DNA of 64,000 nt, taken from contig NZ_VCJO01000013.1 in NCBI RefSeq assembly GCF_009712475.1, forward strand, positions 62,001 through 126,000, written 5' to 3'. The first letter of the stretch is position 1. The number at the start of each line of letters is the position of its first letter. Both the position numbers and the translations under genes were made by a program. Shown here in pieces: positions 10,694 to 19,582 of the stretch. Source of the stretch: Micromonospora sp. CP22. Its GTDB lineage: Bacteria; Actinomycetota; Actinomycetes; Mycobacteriales; Micromonosporaceae. The notes beneath the pieces are model-generated. The model ran no database searches and was not told the origin of the DNA. It was given only the letters and a program-made list of their open reading frames with translations.

Positions 10694-12082
10694 TCAGGAC
10701 CGGAAGTCGAAACCCTCGAAGGTCTCCTGACCACGGGTGAAGCGGTACGTCGCCCAGTGCATCCGGACCACCACGCCCGCGGAGTCCCGGGTCAGCCGGA
10801 GCAGCTCACCGGCCTCCCGGCCGGAGACGGTCCGGAACACGTCCGGACGCTGCGGCACCGGGGCGAACACCGCCGGCGGCTTCCCTGGCGGGTCACCGGC
10901 GCCACGGGCGCGCAGCGTCCCGTCGTGCCACGAGAAGACGTACTCGAAGCCCTCGCCCCACCAGCGCCCGAGCAGCCCCCGCACCTCCGGTGGCGCCGGT
11001 TCACCGGGCCGCCAGGGATCGATGTCGGCCGGGTCGTGTTCGACCGCCGTGGCGAGCAGCCGGTGCGGCAACTCCAGCACCTCGGCGGCGGTGCCGGAGG
11101 AGCCCAACACGGCGACACCGAGGGCGGCCGGGGTGCCCTCGCCGCCCCGTCGGCCGTACACCCCGGCGAGGAAACCGGGCATCGCCCCGTCGTGCCCGAC
11201 GTGCACCACCCGCTCCCCCTGCGGCACCAGGATCAGGCCCAGGCCGAAGCCGCCGGCCCACACCGTCTCGTCGGTGACCGTCACCGGCCAGCGCATCTCG
11301 TCCAGGGTGGCGGGGGTGAGCACCCGCCCCGCCGCGTCCATCGCCGCCGGGTCGGCCAGGAAGGCGGCCCAGCGGGCCATGTCCGTCGCCGTGCTCCACA
11401 GTTGCGCGGCGGGCCCCACCGCGCCGAAATCGGTGGGCGGCTCCGGATGCGCCTCGTCGGAGTACGCGTCGACCAGGAACCCGGTCGCGGCGCGCGGACC
11501 CGGGTCGACGGAGGTGGCGGTCAACCCCAGCGGGGTCAGCACCCGCTCGGTGAGCACCTCCGCCCAGGTGCCACCCCGCACCTCGGCGACCAGGTGACCG
11601 AGCAGCGCCATGCCCAGGTTCGAGTAGTGGTAGCGGCGTCCCACCGGCAGCACCCGCTCGGCCCGGCCCAACTCGGCGATCAACCGGTCGACATCCGGCG
11701 CGCGCAGCGTGTCCCAGACGTCGCCGTACGGCTCGCGTTGCAGCCCGGCGGTGTGCGAGAGCAGCCGACGTACGGTCAGCTCGCCGTGCGCCGGCAGGTC
11801 CAGGTGTCGGCTCAGCGGGTCGTCGAGGTCGAGCAACCCGTCGTCGCGGCACTGCATGACCAGCACGGCGGTGAAGGTCTTGGTCACCGAACCGATCCGG
11901 AACCGGGTCTGCTCGTCCAGCGCCGTGTCGTTGCCGGTGCCGCCGACGGTGCAGCTCCACATCGGTCGGTCGGCTCGGTACAGCGCGGCCGAGATCGCCG
12001 GCACCCGGGCCTGCGCCTGGACCTGCCGCACCATCCGTTCCAGACGACCGGCGGCCACGGTACGGCCGACGGCGAGGGTCAT
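10694..12082 (-). CDS. Serine hydrolase, beta-lactamase class C / esterase family
   Basis: 462-aa member of the beta-lactamase/D-alanyl-D-alanine carboxypeptidase superfamily. The active-site SxxK is S65-V-T-K68 (IGSVTKTFTA), the YxN motif is Y153-S-N155 (YHYSNLGMALL), and an HVGHDG segment replaces the third KTG-type motif, as in esterase-like members. No obvious signal peptide, so it is probably cytoplasmic; its substrate is unknown. Start at 12082 overlaps the HIT gene stop by 4 bases. Its place between phoH and the HIT gene interrupts an otherwise conserved housekeeping run, so it may be a lineage-specific insertion. Confidence 0.88.
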   Translation of the reverse strand: MTLAVGRTVAAGRLERMVRQVQAQARVPAISAALYRADRPMWSCTVGGTGNDTALDEQTRFRIGSVTKTFTAVLVMQCRDDGLLDLDDPLSRHLDLPAHGELTVRRLLSHTAGLQREPYGDVWDTLRAPDVDRLIAELGRAERVLPVGRRYHYSNLGMALLGHLVAEVRGGTWAEVLTERVLTPLGLTATSVDPGPRAATGFLVDAYSDEAHPEPPTDFGAVGPAAQLWSTATDMARWAAFLADPAAMDAAGRVLTPATLDEMRWPVTVTDETVWAGGFGLGLILVPQGERVVHVGHDGAMPGFLAGVYGRRGGEGTPAALGVAVLGSSGTAAEVLELPHRLLATAVEHDPADIDPWRPGEPAPPEVRGLLGRWWGEGFEYVFSWHDGTLRARGAGDPPGKPPAVFAPVPQRPDVFRTVSGREAGELLRLTRDSAGVVVRMHWATYRFTRGQETFEGFDFRS

Positions 12083-12438
12083 CCGGGGTTCCGAGCCAGC
12101 ATCGGGCCCAGCGGCGCGCCGCCCAGCACGTGGGCGTGCACGTGGAAGACCTCCTGGCCGCCGTACGCGCCGGTGTTGAACATCAGCCGGAACCCGTCGC
12201 CGAGCAGCCCCTCGTCCTCGGCCACCGCGGCGGCCGTGGCCAGCACCTCGCCGGCCAGCGCCGGATCGCCCTGGCCGAGCGTGGCCACGTCCGCGTAGTG
12301 CTCCTTCGGCACGACCAGCACGTGTACCGGCGCCTTCGGGTCGATGTCGCGGAAGGCGAGCGTGGTGGGCGTCTCACGGACCACGGTGGCCGGAATCTCT
12401 CCGGCGACGATGCGGCAGAACAGACAGTCGGTTCCCAT
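12079..12438 (-). CDS. HIT family (histidine triad) nucleotide hydrolase/transferase
   Basis: 119-aa HINT-type protein. The catalytic triad motif is H99-V-H101-A-H103 followed by VLGG, and the N-terminal CLFCRIVAGEIPA carries the pair of cysteines seen in zinc-binding bacterial HIT proteins. Family members hydrolyse nucleoside phosphoramidates and related adenylates. ATG at 12438. Located between rsmE and the serine hydrolase on the same strand and translationally coupled to the latter. Confidence 0.94.
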   Translation of the reverse strand: MGTDCLFCRIVAGEIPATVVRETPTTLAFRDIDPKAPVHVLVVPKEHYADVATLGQGDPALAGEVLATAAAVAEDEGLLGDGFRLMFNTGAYGGQEVFHVHAHVLGGAPLGPMLARNPG

Positions 12439-12484
12439 GCGGGCAGTCTAAGGAAGGCGTCCCCGGCGGCGTCCGCCGCGACGC

Positions 12485-13219
12485 TCACCAACGCAACAGA
12501 CGGGTGGCGAGGACCGCCAGTGCGGCCACGCCCGCGGTGGAGGTGCGCAGCACCGAGGTGCCGAGCCGGACCGGCCGGGCACCGGCTTCCTGGAAGGTGG
12601 CCAGTTCGTCCGGGGTGATACCGCCCTCCGGCCCCACCACCAGCACGATCTCACCGTGCTCGGGCAACTCGACGGTGGTCAACCGGTCGGTCGCCTCCTC
12701 GTGCAGCACGTACCCGGCCGCCGCCCCGGCGATCCGGCGGGCCACCGAGGCGGTGCTCTCGTCCGGCGAGCCCGCCAGCACCGGCAGCCACGCCCGGCGC
12801 GCCTGCTTCGTCGCCTCGCGGGCGGTGGCGACCCACCGCCCCCGGGCCCGTACGCCCCGCTCGCCGCGCCACTGCACCACCGAGCGGCCGGCGGCCCAGG
12901 GGACGATCTCGTCCACCCCGGTCTCGGTCATCGCCTGCACGGCCAACTCGCCCCGGTCGCCCTTGGCGATGCCCTGGACCACCACCAGACGCGGGTTGGC
13001 CGCGTCGACGTACCCCCGCTCGGTCACGTCGAGGTCGAGAGTGCCCCGGCCGACGGCGGTGACCACGGCGGTGGCGGTGCCGCCCCGGCCGTCGGCGAGC
13101 AGCAGCTGTTCGCCGACGCGCAGCCGTTGCACGGTGGCGGCGTGGTGGCCCTCGGGGCCGTCCAGCACCATCGTGTCGGCGGTCGGCAGCGACTCGACCA
13201 GGAACAGCGGGGCGGACAC
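12485..13219 (-). CDS. rsmE: 16S rRNA (uracil1498-N3)-methyltransferase RsmE
   Basis: SPOUT-family methyltransferase modifying U1498 of 16S rRNA. Visible: N-terminal PUA-like domain with DGPEGHHAATVQRLRVGEQL, the central IAKGDRGELAVQAMTETGVDEIVPW, and the knotted AdoMet site VLVVGPEGGITPDEL and LGTSVLRTSTA. GTG start at 13219, one base after the dnaJ stop, gives 244 aa, the usual size; the upstream open frame is only dnaJ overlap. The dnaJ-rsmE order is conserved in actinobacteria. Confidence 0.95.
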   Translation of the reverse strand: MSAPLFLVESLPTADTMVLDGPEGHHAATVQRLRVGEQLLLADGRGGTATAVVTAVGRGTLDLDVTERGYVDAANPRLVVVQGIAKGDRGELAVQAMTETGVDEIVPWAAGRSVVQWRGERGVRARGRWVATAREATKQARRAWLPVLAGSPDESTASVARRIAGAAAGYVLHEEATDRLTTVELPEHGEIVLVVGPEGGITPDELATFQEAGARPVRLGTSVLRTSTAGVAALAVLATRLLRW

Positions 13220-13220
13220 G

Positions 13221-14360
13221 TCAGGCGTGGCCGTTGAAGGCGTCCCGCATCCGGGAGAAGAAGCCACCCTGCTTGGTCAGCTCGGCGACCTCCTCGCCAC
13301 GGGTCTTGGCGAACTCGCGCAGCATCCGCTCCTGCTCGGCGTCGAGCTTGGTGGGGGTACGCACGTCCAGGTGGACGTAGAGGTCTCCGCGCCCGGCCCC
13401 CCGCAGGTGCGGTACGCCTCGGGCCCGCAGCCGCAGGGTGCTGCCCGGCTGCGTGCCCGGCTTGACGTCGACCGGTTCCTCGCTGTCGAGCGTCTTGATG
13501 GTCAGCCGGGTGCCGAGCGCCGCGGCGGTCATCGGCACCGTCACCCGACAGTGCAGGTCGTCGCCTTTGCGGGAGAAGACGTCGTGTGGCCGTTCGTGGA
13601 TCTCCACGTAGAGGTCACCGGCGGTGCCGCCACCCGGGCCGACCTCGCCCTGCTGGGCGAGGCGGATACGCATGCCGTCCTCCACCCCGGCGGGGATCTT
13701 GACGGTCAGCGACCGGCGGGTGCGGACCCGGCCGTCACCGGCGCAGGTCGGGCAGGGGTGCGGGATGGTGGTGCCGTAGCCCTGGCAGACGGTGCACGGT
13801 CGGGCCGAGACCACCTGGCCGAGGAAGGTGCGCTGCACCGACTGCACCTCGCCCCGACCACCGCACGCCTCGCAGGTGGCCAGGTGGGTACCGGCGGCGG
13901 TGCCCGCGCCGGAGCAGGTGGTGCAGAGCACCGCCGTGTCGACGGTGATCGGCGCCTCCACGCCGAAAGCGGTCTCCTGGAGGTCCAGTTCCAGCCGCAG
14001 GATCGCGTCGGCGCCGGGACGGGTGCGTGGTCGCGGTCCCCGTCCGGCGCCGGTGGCGCCACCGAAGAACGCGTCCATGATGTCCTGGAAGCCGACGAAG
14101 GGACCGGCCCCGCCGGGGCCGCCCGGACCGCCGCCACCGCCCGGTGCCAGCGGATCTCCGCCCAGGTCGACGATCTGCCGTTTCCGATCGTCCGAGAGGA
14201 CCTCGTACGCGGCGTTGATGTCTTTGAACTTCTCCTGTGCCTCCGGGTCCGGATTCACGTCCGGATGGAACTGGCGCGCCAGCTTGCGGTAGGCGCGCTT
14301 GATCTCGTCATCGGAGGCACCCTTGCTCACGCCGAGAATGCCGTAGTAGTCCTTGGCCAC
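13221..14360 (-). CDS. dnaJ: Molecular chaperone DnaJ (HSP40)
   Basis: DnaK co-chaperone, 379 aa. Domain order: J domain (residues ~1-65) with HPD at 32-34; Gly-rich linker (GGGGGPGGPGGAGP, including a PFVGFQDIMDAFFGG segment); zinc domain with four CxxCxGxG-type repeats (CTTCSGAG, CEACGGRG, CTVCQGYG, CPTCAGDG); C-terminal substrate domain. Downstream of hrcA and the CIRCE operator, so this is the HrcA-controlled copy (the dnaJ2 type of actinomycetes); another dnaJ in a dnaK-grpE operon would be expected elsewhere in the genome. Confidence 0.97.
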   Translation of the reverse strand: MAKDYYGILGVSKGASDDEIKRAYRKLARQFHPDVNPDPEAQEKFKDINAAYEVLSDDRKRQIVDLGGDPLAPGGGGGPGGPGGAGPFVGFQDIMDAFFGGATGAGRGPRPRTRPGADAILRLELDLQETAFGVEAPITVDTAVLCTTCSGAGTAAGTHLATCEACGGRGEVQSVQRTFLGQVVSARPCTVCQGYGTTIPHPCPTCAGDGRVRTRRSLTVKIPAGVEDGMRIRLAQQGEVGPGGGTAGDLYVEIHERPHDVFSRKGDDLHCRVTVPMTAAALGTRLTIKTLDSEEPVDVKPGTQPGSTLRLRARGVPHLRGAGRGDLYVHLDVRTPTKLDAEQERMLREFAKTRGEEVAELTKQGGFFSRMRDAFNGHA

Positions 14361-14433
14361 TGCGTTCCGTGTCCTCGTGTTCGTCTCGCGTTACGCCGTT
14401 CGGCGGCGGCAGCCTGCCGTCGGCCCTGACTGG

Positions 14434-15456
14434 TCAGTTCTGGGCCAGCAGCTCGCCCACGTAGCGTGCCACGGCCCTCACCGTGGCGATGGTTCCGGGG
14501 TAGTCCATCCGGGTCGGTCCCAGCACGCCCATCCCCCCGACGATGGTCGCGCCCGGGCCGTACCCGGTGCTGACCACGGAGGCCGCCCGCAGGTTGTCGA
14601 TCTCGTTCTCGTCGCCGATGCGTACCCGCAGGGTGCTCGGCTCCACCTCGCCGATCAGCTTGAGCAGCACGACCTGCTCCTCGAGCGCCTCGAGGATGGG
14701 GCGCAGCGAACCCTGGAAGTCGAGCAGGCCGCCCCGGGCGAGGTTCGCGGTGCCGGCCAGGGCGAGTCGCTCCTCGTGCCGCTCGACCAGGGTCTCCAAC
14801 AGCACCGTGGACAGCGTCGTCATGGCCGGCCGCAGGTGCGGCGGGGAGTCGTCGATGAGAGCCTGCACCAGCGGCGGGGTCTCCGACAGGAACACACCGA
14901 CCAGCTTCTCGTTGACCAGCCGGCGCAGGTCCAGGACGTCGTCGGCGGGGATCGGCGCGGGCATCTCGACCAGCCGCTGCTCGACCCGGCCGGTGTCGGC
15001 GATCATCACCAGCATCAGCCGGGTGGTGGAGATCGGCACCAGTTCCAGGTGACGCACCCGGGATCGGGCCAGGCTCGGGTACTGCACGACCGCGACCTGC
15101 CGGGTCAGCTGCGCCAGCAGCCGCACCGTACGCTGCACCACGTCGTCGAGGTCGACGGCGCCGGCCAGGAAGCGCTCGATCGCCCGGCGCTCGGCCGGGC
15201 TGAGCGGCTTGACCCGGCTCAACCGGTCGACGAAGAGTCGATAGCCACGGTCGGTGGGCACCCGCCCCGCGCTGGTGTGCGGTTGGCGGATGTAACCCTC
15301 CTCCTCCAGCACGGCCATGTCGTTGCGGACCGTCGCCGGTGAGACGGACAGTTGGTGCCGCTCGACCAGTGACTTGCTACCGACCGGCTCCTGGGTGGCG
15401 ACGTAGTCCTCGACGATCGCCCGGAGCACGGCGAGCTTGCGGTCGTCCAGACCCAC
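14434..15456 (-). CDS. hrcA: Heat-inducible transcription repressor HrcA
   Basis: Repressor of CIRCE-controlled heat-shock genes. The N-terminal winged helix includes DDRKLAVLRAIVEDYVATQEPVGSK and SPATVRNDMAVLEEEGYI; the C-terminal GAF-like/inserted domain follows to 340 aa. The GTG at 15456 is preferred over the GTG at 15465, because the SD aggagg sits 8 bases upstream of it; the earlier codon overlaps the SD. The CIRCE inverted repeat at 15512-15538 lies about 56 bases upstream, so hrcA-dnaJ (and perhaps rsmE and following genes) is autoregulated. Confidence 0.97.
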   Translation of the reverse strand: MGLDDRKLAVLRAIVEDYVATQEPVGSKSLVERHQLSVSPATVRNDMAVLEEEGYIRQPHTSAGRVPTDRGYRLFVDRLSRVKPLSPAERRAIERFLAGAVDLDDVVQRTVRLLAQLTRQVAVVQYPSLARSRVRHLELVPISTTRLMLVMIADTGRVEQRLVEMPAPIPADDVLDLRRLVNEKLVGVFLSETPPLVQALIDDSPPHLRPAMTTLSTVLLETLVERHEERLALAGTANLARGGLLDFQGSLRPILEALEEQVVLLKLIGEVEPSTLRVRIGDENEIDNLRAASVVSTGYGPGATIVGGMGVLGPTRMDYPGTIATVRAVARYVGELLAQN

Positions 15457-15511
15457 CCTCCCCACCTCCTGTCGCAGGTCAGTCCTGAGTCACGGCCATC
15501 AGAGCATCACC

Positions 15512-15538
15512 CTGGCACTCGACTGTAGCGAGTGCCAG
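15512..15538 (-). promoter_or_regulatory. CIRCE operator (HrcA binding site)
   Basis: Perfect 9-bp inverted repeat ctggcactc / gagtgccag separated by exactly 9 bases. It matches the CIRCE consensus TTAGCACTC-N9-GAGTGCTAA in 14 of 18 positions, with symmetrical changes in both arms. It lies directly upstream of hrcA, the classic position for autoregulation. Confidence 0.95.
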
Positions 15539-15664
15539 TCTACGTCGGTGCTCCCGTCGACGCGATGATCAAGTCGTTCCGCCCGTCGTCGAGCCGATCG
15601 GCGGGTTGACCCTCGCCGGTGTCGCTATGGTGCGACGTTGCCGGTGACACCTACCGTGACCCCC

Positions 15665-16243
15665 ATGACTGAACCACCTCGTCCCCCGGACTCCGGCGAC
15701 GAATCCACGACACCACTGTCCGGCTCGCCTGGCCAGGGCGGCTATCCCCCACCCGGCGGCTATCCGCCCCCCACCGGCGACCAGCCGCCGCCGGCCGGCT
15801 ATCCCCCACCCGGCGGTTACCCACCGCCACCGGGAACGCCCGGTGTCGGCTACCCGACCGGCGGTTACGGCGCGCCGGGCGGTGGCTACGCCAACAACGA
15901 GGACAAGACCTGGGCCCTGATCGCCCACTTCGGTGGCCCGCTCGGCGTGGTCGTCGGCGGCGGACTCCTCGGCTGGGTGGCCCCGCTGATCGCGATGATG
16001 GCCCGTGGTCAGCAGTCCCCGGTCGTCCGGGCGCACTCCGTGGCCGCACTGAACTTCCAGCTCACCTGGGCCATCGCCGGCGTGCTGAGCTGGGTGCTCG
16101 CCACGATCACCTGCGGCCTCCTGTTCTTCCTTCCGATCATCGCGGGGATCATTCCGCTGATCTTCGGCATCATCGGCGGGGTGAAGGCCAACGACGGAGT
16201 CCTCTACCAGTACCCGATGAGCTACGCGTTCGTGAAGCGCTGA
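15665..16243 (+). CDS. DUF4870 domain membrane protein with Pro/Gly/Tyr-rich N-terminus
   Basis: 192-aa protein. Residues ~1-85 are a low-complexity region with repeats of GGYPPP / AGYPPPGG type, rich in Pro, Gly and Tyr. Residues ~88-192 form a DUF4870 domain with KTWALIAHFGG, three hydrophobic segments, the QSPVVRAHSVAALNFQLTW loop, and VKANDGVLYQYPMSYAF near the C-terminus. ATG at 15665 begins the conserved acidic start MTEPPRP. Role unknown; proteins of this kind often partner other small envelope proteins in actinobacteria. Divergent from hrcA, convergent with hemW. Confidence 0.87.
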   Translation: MTEPPRPPDSGDESTTPLSGSPGQGGYPPPGGYPPPTGDQPPPAGYPPPGGYPPPPGTPGVGYPTGGYGAPGGGYANNEDKTWALIAHFGGPLGVVVGGGLLGWVAPLIAMMARGQQSPVVRAHSVAALNFQLTWAIAGVLSWVLATITCGLLFFLPIIAGIIPLIFGIIGGVKANDGVLYQYPMSYAFVKR

Positions 16244-16265
16244 CCGAAGCGCCTGGTGACGGGGA

Positions 16266-17489
16266 TCAGGGCAGCAGGTCGCGGACCACGGCGTCGGCGA
16301 GCAGCCGGCCGCGCAGGGTGAGCACGGCGCGGCCGGCTGCGTACGCGGCCTCGGCGAGCAACCCCTCGGCCACGGCCCGCGCCGCGCCGGCTCGCCCGAC
16401 GTCGGTCAGCACGTCCAGGGGCAGGCCGGAGGCCAGCCGCAGCCCGAGCATGACCTCCTCCATGTGCGCCTCGTCGCCGGTGAGCACCTCGCGCGCCTGG
16501 CCCGGTGACTCCCCGGCGGCCAGGCGCTTCGCGTACGCCCCGGGATGCTTGACGTTCCACCAGCGCACGCCGCCGACGTGGCTGTGCGCCCCCGGCCCGA
16601 GGCCCCACCAGTCCCCGCCGGTCCAGTAGAGCAGGTTGTGCCGGCAACGCGCCTGCGGTGTGCGGGCCCAGTTGGAGACCTCGTACCAGGAGAAACCGGC
16701 CGCGTCGAGGGCCGACTCGGCGGCCAGGTAGCGGTCCGCGGCCACGTCCTCGTCCGGGTACGGCAGCTCGCCACGACGCATCCGGGCGGCCAGCCGGGTG
16801 CCGTCCTCGATGATCAGGGCGTACGCGCTGACGTGGTCCACGCCCGCGGCCACCACCTGGTCCAGCGAGGCGGCGAAGTCCTCGGCCCGCTCCCCCGGCG
16901 TCCCGTAGATCAGGTCGAGGTTGACGTGGTCGAAGCCGGCGTCACGGGCCTCCAGCGCGGCGGCGGTGGCCCGGCCCGGGTGGTGCCGGCGGTCGAGCAC
17001 GGCAAGCACCCCGGCCGCGGCCGACTGCATGCCCAGCGAGATCCGGGTGTAGCCGGCCGCGCGCAACTCCTTCAACGAGGCGGGCGTCACCGACTCCGGG
17101 TTGGCCTCGGTGGTCACCTCCGCGTCGGCGGCCAGTCCCCAGGTGCGGTCGACGGCCTCGAGGATCCGGGCCAGGTCGTGGGCGGGCAACAGGGTGGGGG
17201 TACCGCCGCCGACGAAGACCGTGTCCACCCGGCCCGGCGGGGCCTCGCCCAGCACCCGGGCGGCGAGCGTCAGCTCCGCCAGCACCGCGTCGGCGTACCC
17301 CTCCCGGCTCGCGCCACCGCCCAACTCGTCGGCGGTGTAGGTGTTGAAGTCGCAGTAGCCGCAGCGGCTCGCGCAGAAGGGCACGTGCACGTACACGCCG
17401 AACCCCCGGGCGCCCACGGACGCACGGGCGGACGCGGGCAGTGACCCGTCGACGGGTACGGGCTCGCCTGCTGGAAGGACGCCGGGCAT
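16266..17489 (-). CDS. hemW: Radical SAM heme chaperone HemW (coproporphyrinogen oxidase-like)
   Basis: 407-aa radical SAM protein. The 4Fe-4S motif is C39-x3-C43-x2-C46 (FCASRCGYCDF), preceded by YVHVPF as in HemN/HemW; FVGGGTPTLL and the following TTEANPES are typical. HemW binds and transfers heme; true HemN has an additional N-terminal Cys, so the HemW name is favoured but not proven. ATG at 17489 chosen; a GTG two codons upstream (17495) also works. Divergent from the enoyl-CoA hydratase gene with only 20 bases between starts. hemW near hrcA-dnaJ is a conserved arrangement. Confidence 0.93.
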   Translation of the reverse strand: MPGVLPAGEPVPVDGSLPASARASVGARGFGVYVHVPFCASRCGYCDFNTYTADELGGGASREGYADAVLAELTLAARVLGEAPPGRVDTVFVGGGTPTLLPAHDLARILEAVDRTWGLAADAEVTTEANPESVTPASLKELRAAGYTRISLGMQSAAAGVLAVLDRRHHPGRATAAALEARDAGFDHVNLDLIYGTPGERAEDFAASLDQVVAAGVDHVSAYALIIEDGTRLAARMRRGELPYPDEDVAADRYLAAESALDAAGFSWYEVSNWARTPQARCRHNLLYWTGGDWWGLGPGAHSHVGGVRWWNVKHPGAYAKRLAAGESPGQAREVLTGDEAHMEEVMLGLRLASGLPLDVLTDVGRAGAARAVAEGLLAEAAYAAGRAVLTLRGRLLADAVVRDLLP

Positions 17490-17509
17490 GGCCACTAGTG
17501 TGCCGTCCC

Positions 17510-18298
17510 ATGACGTCTACCGACGCGCTGGTACGGGTCTCCACGGTCCACGGCGTGACCACGCTCACCCTGGACAGCCCGCACAACCGCAACGCGCTCT
17601 CCACCCCGCTGATGACCGAGCTGCTGGCCGGGCTGGCCGCCGCGGTCGCCGACGACGCCGTCCGGGTGATCGTGCTCGACCACACCGGGCCGGTCTTCTG
17701 CTCTGGCGCCGACCTCAAGGAGACCGCTGCGGCGTACGCCAGCGGCACGGTGCCCGCCGGGATGCTGGGTGACGTGCTCGCGGCGGTCTGGGAGTGCCCG
17801 AAGCCGGTGCTGGCGAAGGTGGCCGGACCGGCGCGGGCCGGTGGCCTGGGCCTGATCGCGGCGGCCGACCTGGCGGTCTGCGCGGCCGAGGCCACGTTCG
17901 CCTTCACCGAGGTGCGGATCGGCGTGATCCCCGCGGTGATCTCCGCGACGGTGCTGCCCCGGCTCTCCTCCCGGACCGCGGCCGAGCTCTACCTGACCGG
18001 TGACACCTTCGACGGCCGGCGGGCGGCCGAGATCGGCCTGGTCACCACCGCGGTGCCGACCGAGGAGTTGGACGCCGCGGTGCGGCGGTACTGCGACTCG
18101 CTGGTGCGTGGCGCTCCGGCGGCGCTGGCCGGGGCGAAGCGCCTGCTGCGCCGTCCTGCGGCCGTCGACCTGCGCGCCGAGTTGGCCGAGTTGGCGGAGC
18201 TGTCGACCGGGTACTTCCTGTCGGCCGACGGGATCGAGGGCGTCACCGCGTTCCGGGAGAAGCGACCGCCACGGTGGGTGGCGGAACTCGACAGGTGA
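17510..18298 (+). CDS. Enoyl-CoA hydratase/isomerase family protein
   Basis: 262-aa crotonase-fold protein. The oxyanion-hole segments SPHNRNALSTPLM and FCSGADLKET are present, followed by PVLAKVAGPARAGGLGLIAAADL. In this last segment the usual G-x-A-x-G-G-G-x-G reads GPARAGGLGL. The acidic position used by hydratases is represented by E in FTEVRIGVIPAVIS. Substrate is unknown; homologues act in fatty-acid or branched-chain acyl-CoA breakdown. ATG at 17510 chosen; the frame is open upstream to 17441 but that part overlaps hemW. Isolated gene divergent from hemW. Confidence 0.88.
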   Translation: MTSTDALVRVSTVHGVTTLTLDSPHNRNALSTPLMTELLAGLAAAVADDAVRVIVLDHTGPVFCSGADLKETAAAYASGTVPAGMLGDVLAAVWECPKPVLAKVAGPARAGGLGLIAAADLAVCAAEATFAFTEVRIGVIPAVISATVLPRLSSRTAAELYLTGDTFDGRRAAEIGLVTTAVPTEELDAAVRRYCDSLVRGAPAALAGAKRLLRRPAAVDLRAELAELAELSTGYFLSADGIEGVTAFREKRPPRWVAELDR

Positions 18299-18409
18299 GC
18301 GGCGGCCGGGACGGGGAACCTTCCGGGACGCGGGGGTGAAACCGGTCGGACGGCCCGTTCCGGTCGTCGCGGGACGTACCCTTGGCGGATCGTGAAACAG
18401 GAGGTGCGG

Positions 18410-19363
18410 GTGCGAACTCGGGCTGTCGCGACGGGCTTCGTGGTCCTCGTCCTGGTCGCCGCGATCGGGATCATCGTGGTGCTGAGGCAGGCCGGTGAGG
18501 GGCTACGGCTGCCACTGGCCGGCCGGGCCTGCACCGTCCAGGCCGACGGTGAGGTGACGCTCGACTCGCAGCAGATGGCGAACGCGGCGACGATCGCGGC
18601 GATCGGCGTGCAGCGCGAGATGCCCGAGCGGGCGGTGGTGGTGGCGCTGGCCACCGCGTACCAGGAGTCCGGCCTGCGCAACCTGGCCGGTGGTGACCGC
18701 GATTCGGTGGGGCTGTTCCAACAGCGCCCGAGCCAGGGTTGGGGCACGCCGAAGCAGATCCGCGACCCCCGGTACGCGGCGGGGAAGTTCTACGCGGCGT
18801 TGAAGAAGGTGCGCGGCTGGGAGGACATGCGGGTCACCGACGCCGCCCAGAAGGTGCAGCGCTCGGCCTTCCCGGAGGCGTACGAGAAGTGGGCCGACGA
18901 GTCGGAGGTGCTCACCCGCGCCCTGCTCGGCCACGCCACCACCGCAGTCACCTGCACGGTGGGTGGTGATCCGGTGCTGCGCGGCGCGGCGGCGATCGCC
19001 GCGCTGACCGAGGGACTGACGCTCGACTGGGGCCTGGTGGAGTTCACCTCCGGCGATGATCGACCGGCGGGCCGGGGCTACGTCAGCTCCGCCGTCGACA
19101 GCTACGGCAACCCGACCCTGCTGAAGGTGGGGATCGACGATGTCCAGCGCCGCTCCGCCGGCAGCCGGGCGACGTCCGACGAGGGCCTGCGGGCCGGCTG
19201 GCGGTACGCGCACTGGCTGGTCTCCCACGCCAAGCAGCACGGGGTGAAGCGGGTGGCCTTCGACGGCCGGGAGTGGACCGCCAAGCGCGGCGGCTGGAAG
19301 CGCTTGCCCGACCGCGACCAGGGCGACACCGAGGTCCTCGCCGAGGTCCACGAAGATGTCTGA
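18410..19363 (+). CDS. Secreted/anchored lysozyme-like protein, unknown function
   Basis: 317-aa protein with an N-terminal membrane anchor or uncleaved signal (VATGFVVLVLVAAIGIIVVL). Residues ~75-140 resemble the lytic transglycosylase/lysozyme fold: a putative catalytic Glu in AYQESGLRNLAGGDRDSVGLFQQRP, then GTPKQIRDPRYAAGKFYAAL. The C-terminal half (residues ~190-317) contains DEGLRAGWRYAHWLVSHAKQHGV, as in a common actinobacterial extracellular family of unknown role. GTG at 18410 is preferred to GTG 18392, because the SD aggagg (18399-18404) precedes it by 5 bases. It may remodel peptidoglycan; this is inferred from fold resemblance only. Confidence 0.75.
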   Translation: MRTRAVATGFVVLVLVAAIGIIVVLRQAGEGLRLPLAGRACTVQADGEVTLDSQQMANAATIAAIGVQREMPERAVVVALATAYQESGLRNLAGGDRDSVGLFQQRPSQGWGTPKQIRDPRYAAGKFYAALKKVRGWEDMRVTDAAQKVQRSAFPEAYEKWADESEVLTRALLGHATTAVTCTVGGDPVLRGAAAIAALTEGLTLDWGLVEFTSGDDRPAGRGYVSSAVDSYGNPTLLKVGIDDVQRRSAGSRATSDEGLRAGWRYAHWLVSHAKQHGVKRVAFDGREWTAKRGGWKRLPDRDQGDTEVLAEVHEDV

Positions 19364-19474
19364 GCGACCCTGATCTCCTTACCCGCAGTCACCGCAAAAT
19401 CAGGCTTTTCGTCGCATATCCCCCGACCGTTGCGACTTTGCGTGACGAAGGGTAGTCACTCAACCCCCAACAGT

Positions 19475-19505
19475 GGCGGCTCCCGTGGAATGGTCCGGAG
19501 CCGCC
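19475..19505. terminator. 9-bp stem hairpin upstream of the PhyH gene
   Basis: ggcggctcc (19475-19483) pairs exactly with ggagccgcc (19497-19505), loop 13 bases. It lies 112 bases after the lysozyme-like gene and about 80 bases before the PhyH gene, so it may end the former transcript or sit in the leader of the latter. The rest of the 220-base interval shows no gene. Confidence 0.45.
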
Positions 19506-19582
19506 CCCCGGCCGGTCCCCACGCGCGTTACGATCGGCGGCCTGTGCCAGAAATGGTTTCACCTCTTGGGGAGGGGTACGAC

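Noticed and set aside
18299..18409. Possible c-di-AMP (ydaO-type) riboswitch before the lysozyme-like gene (ggggaacc ... gggggtgaaaccgg)
   Set aside because: Only the first two short motifs resemble the consensus; the required downstream ccgaaccc...agctaacctcg block is absent. A covariance search would be decisive.
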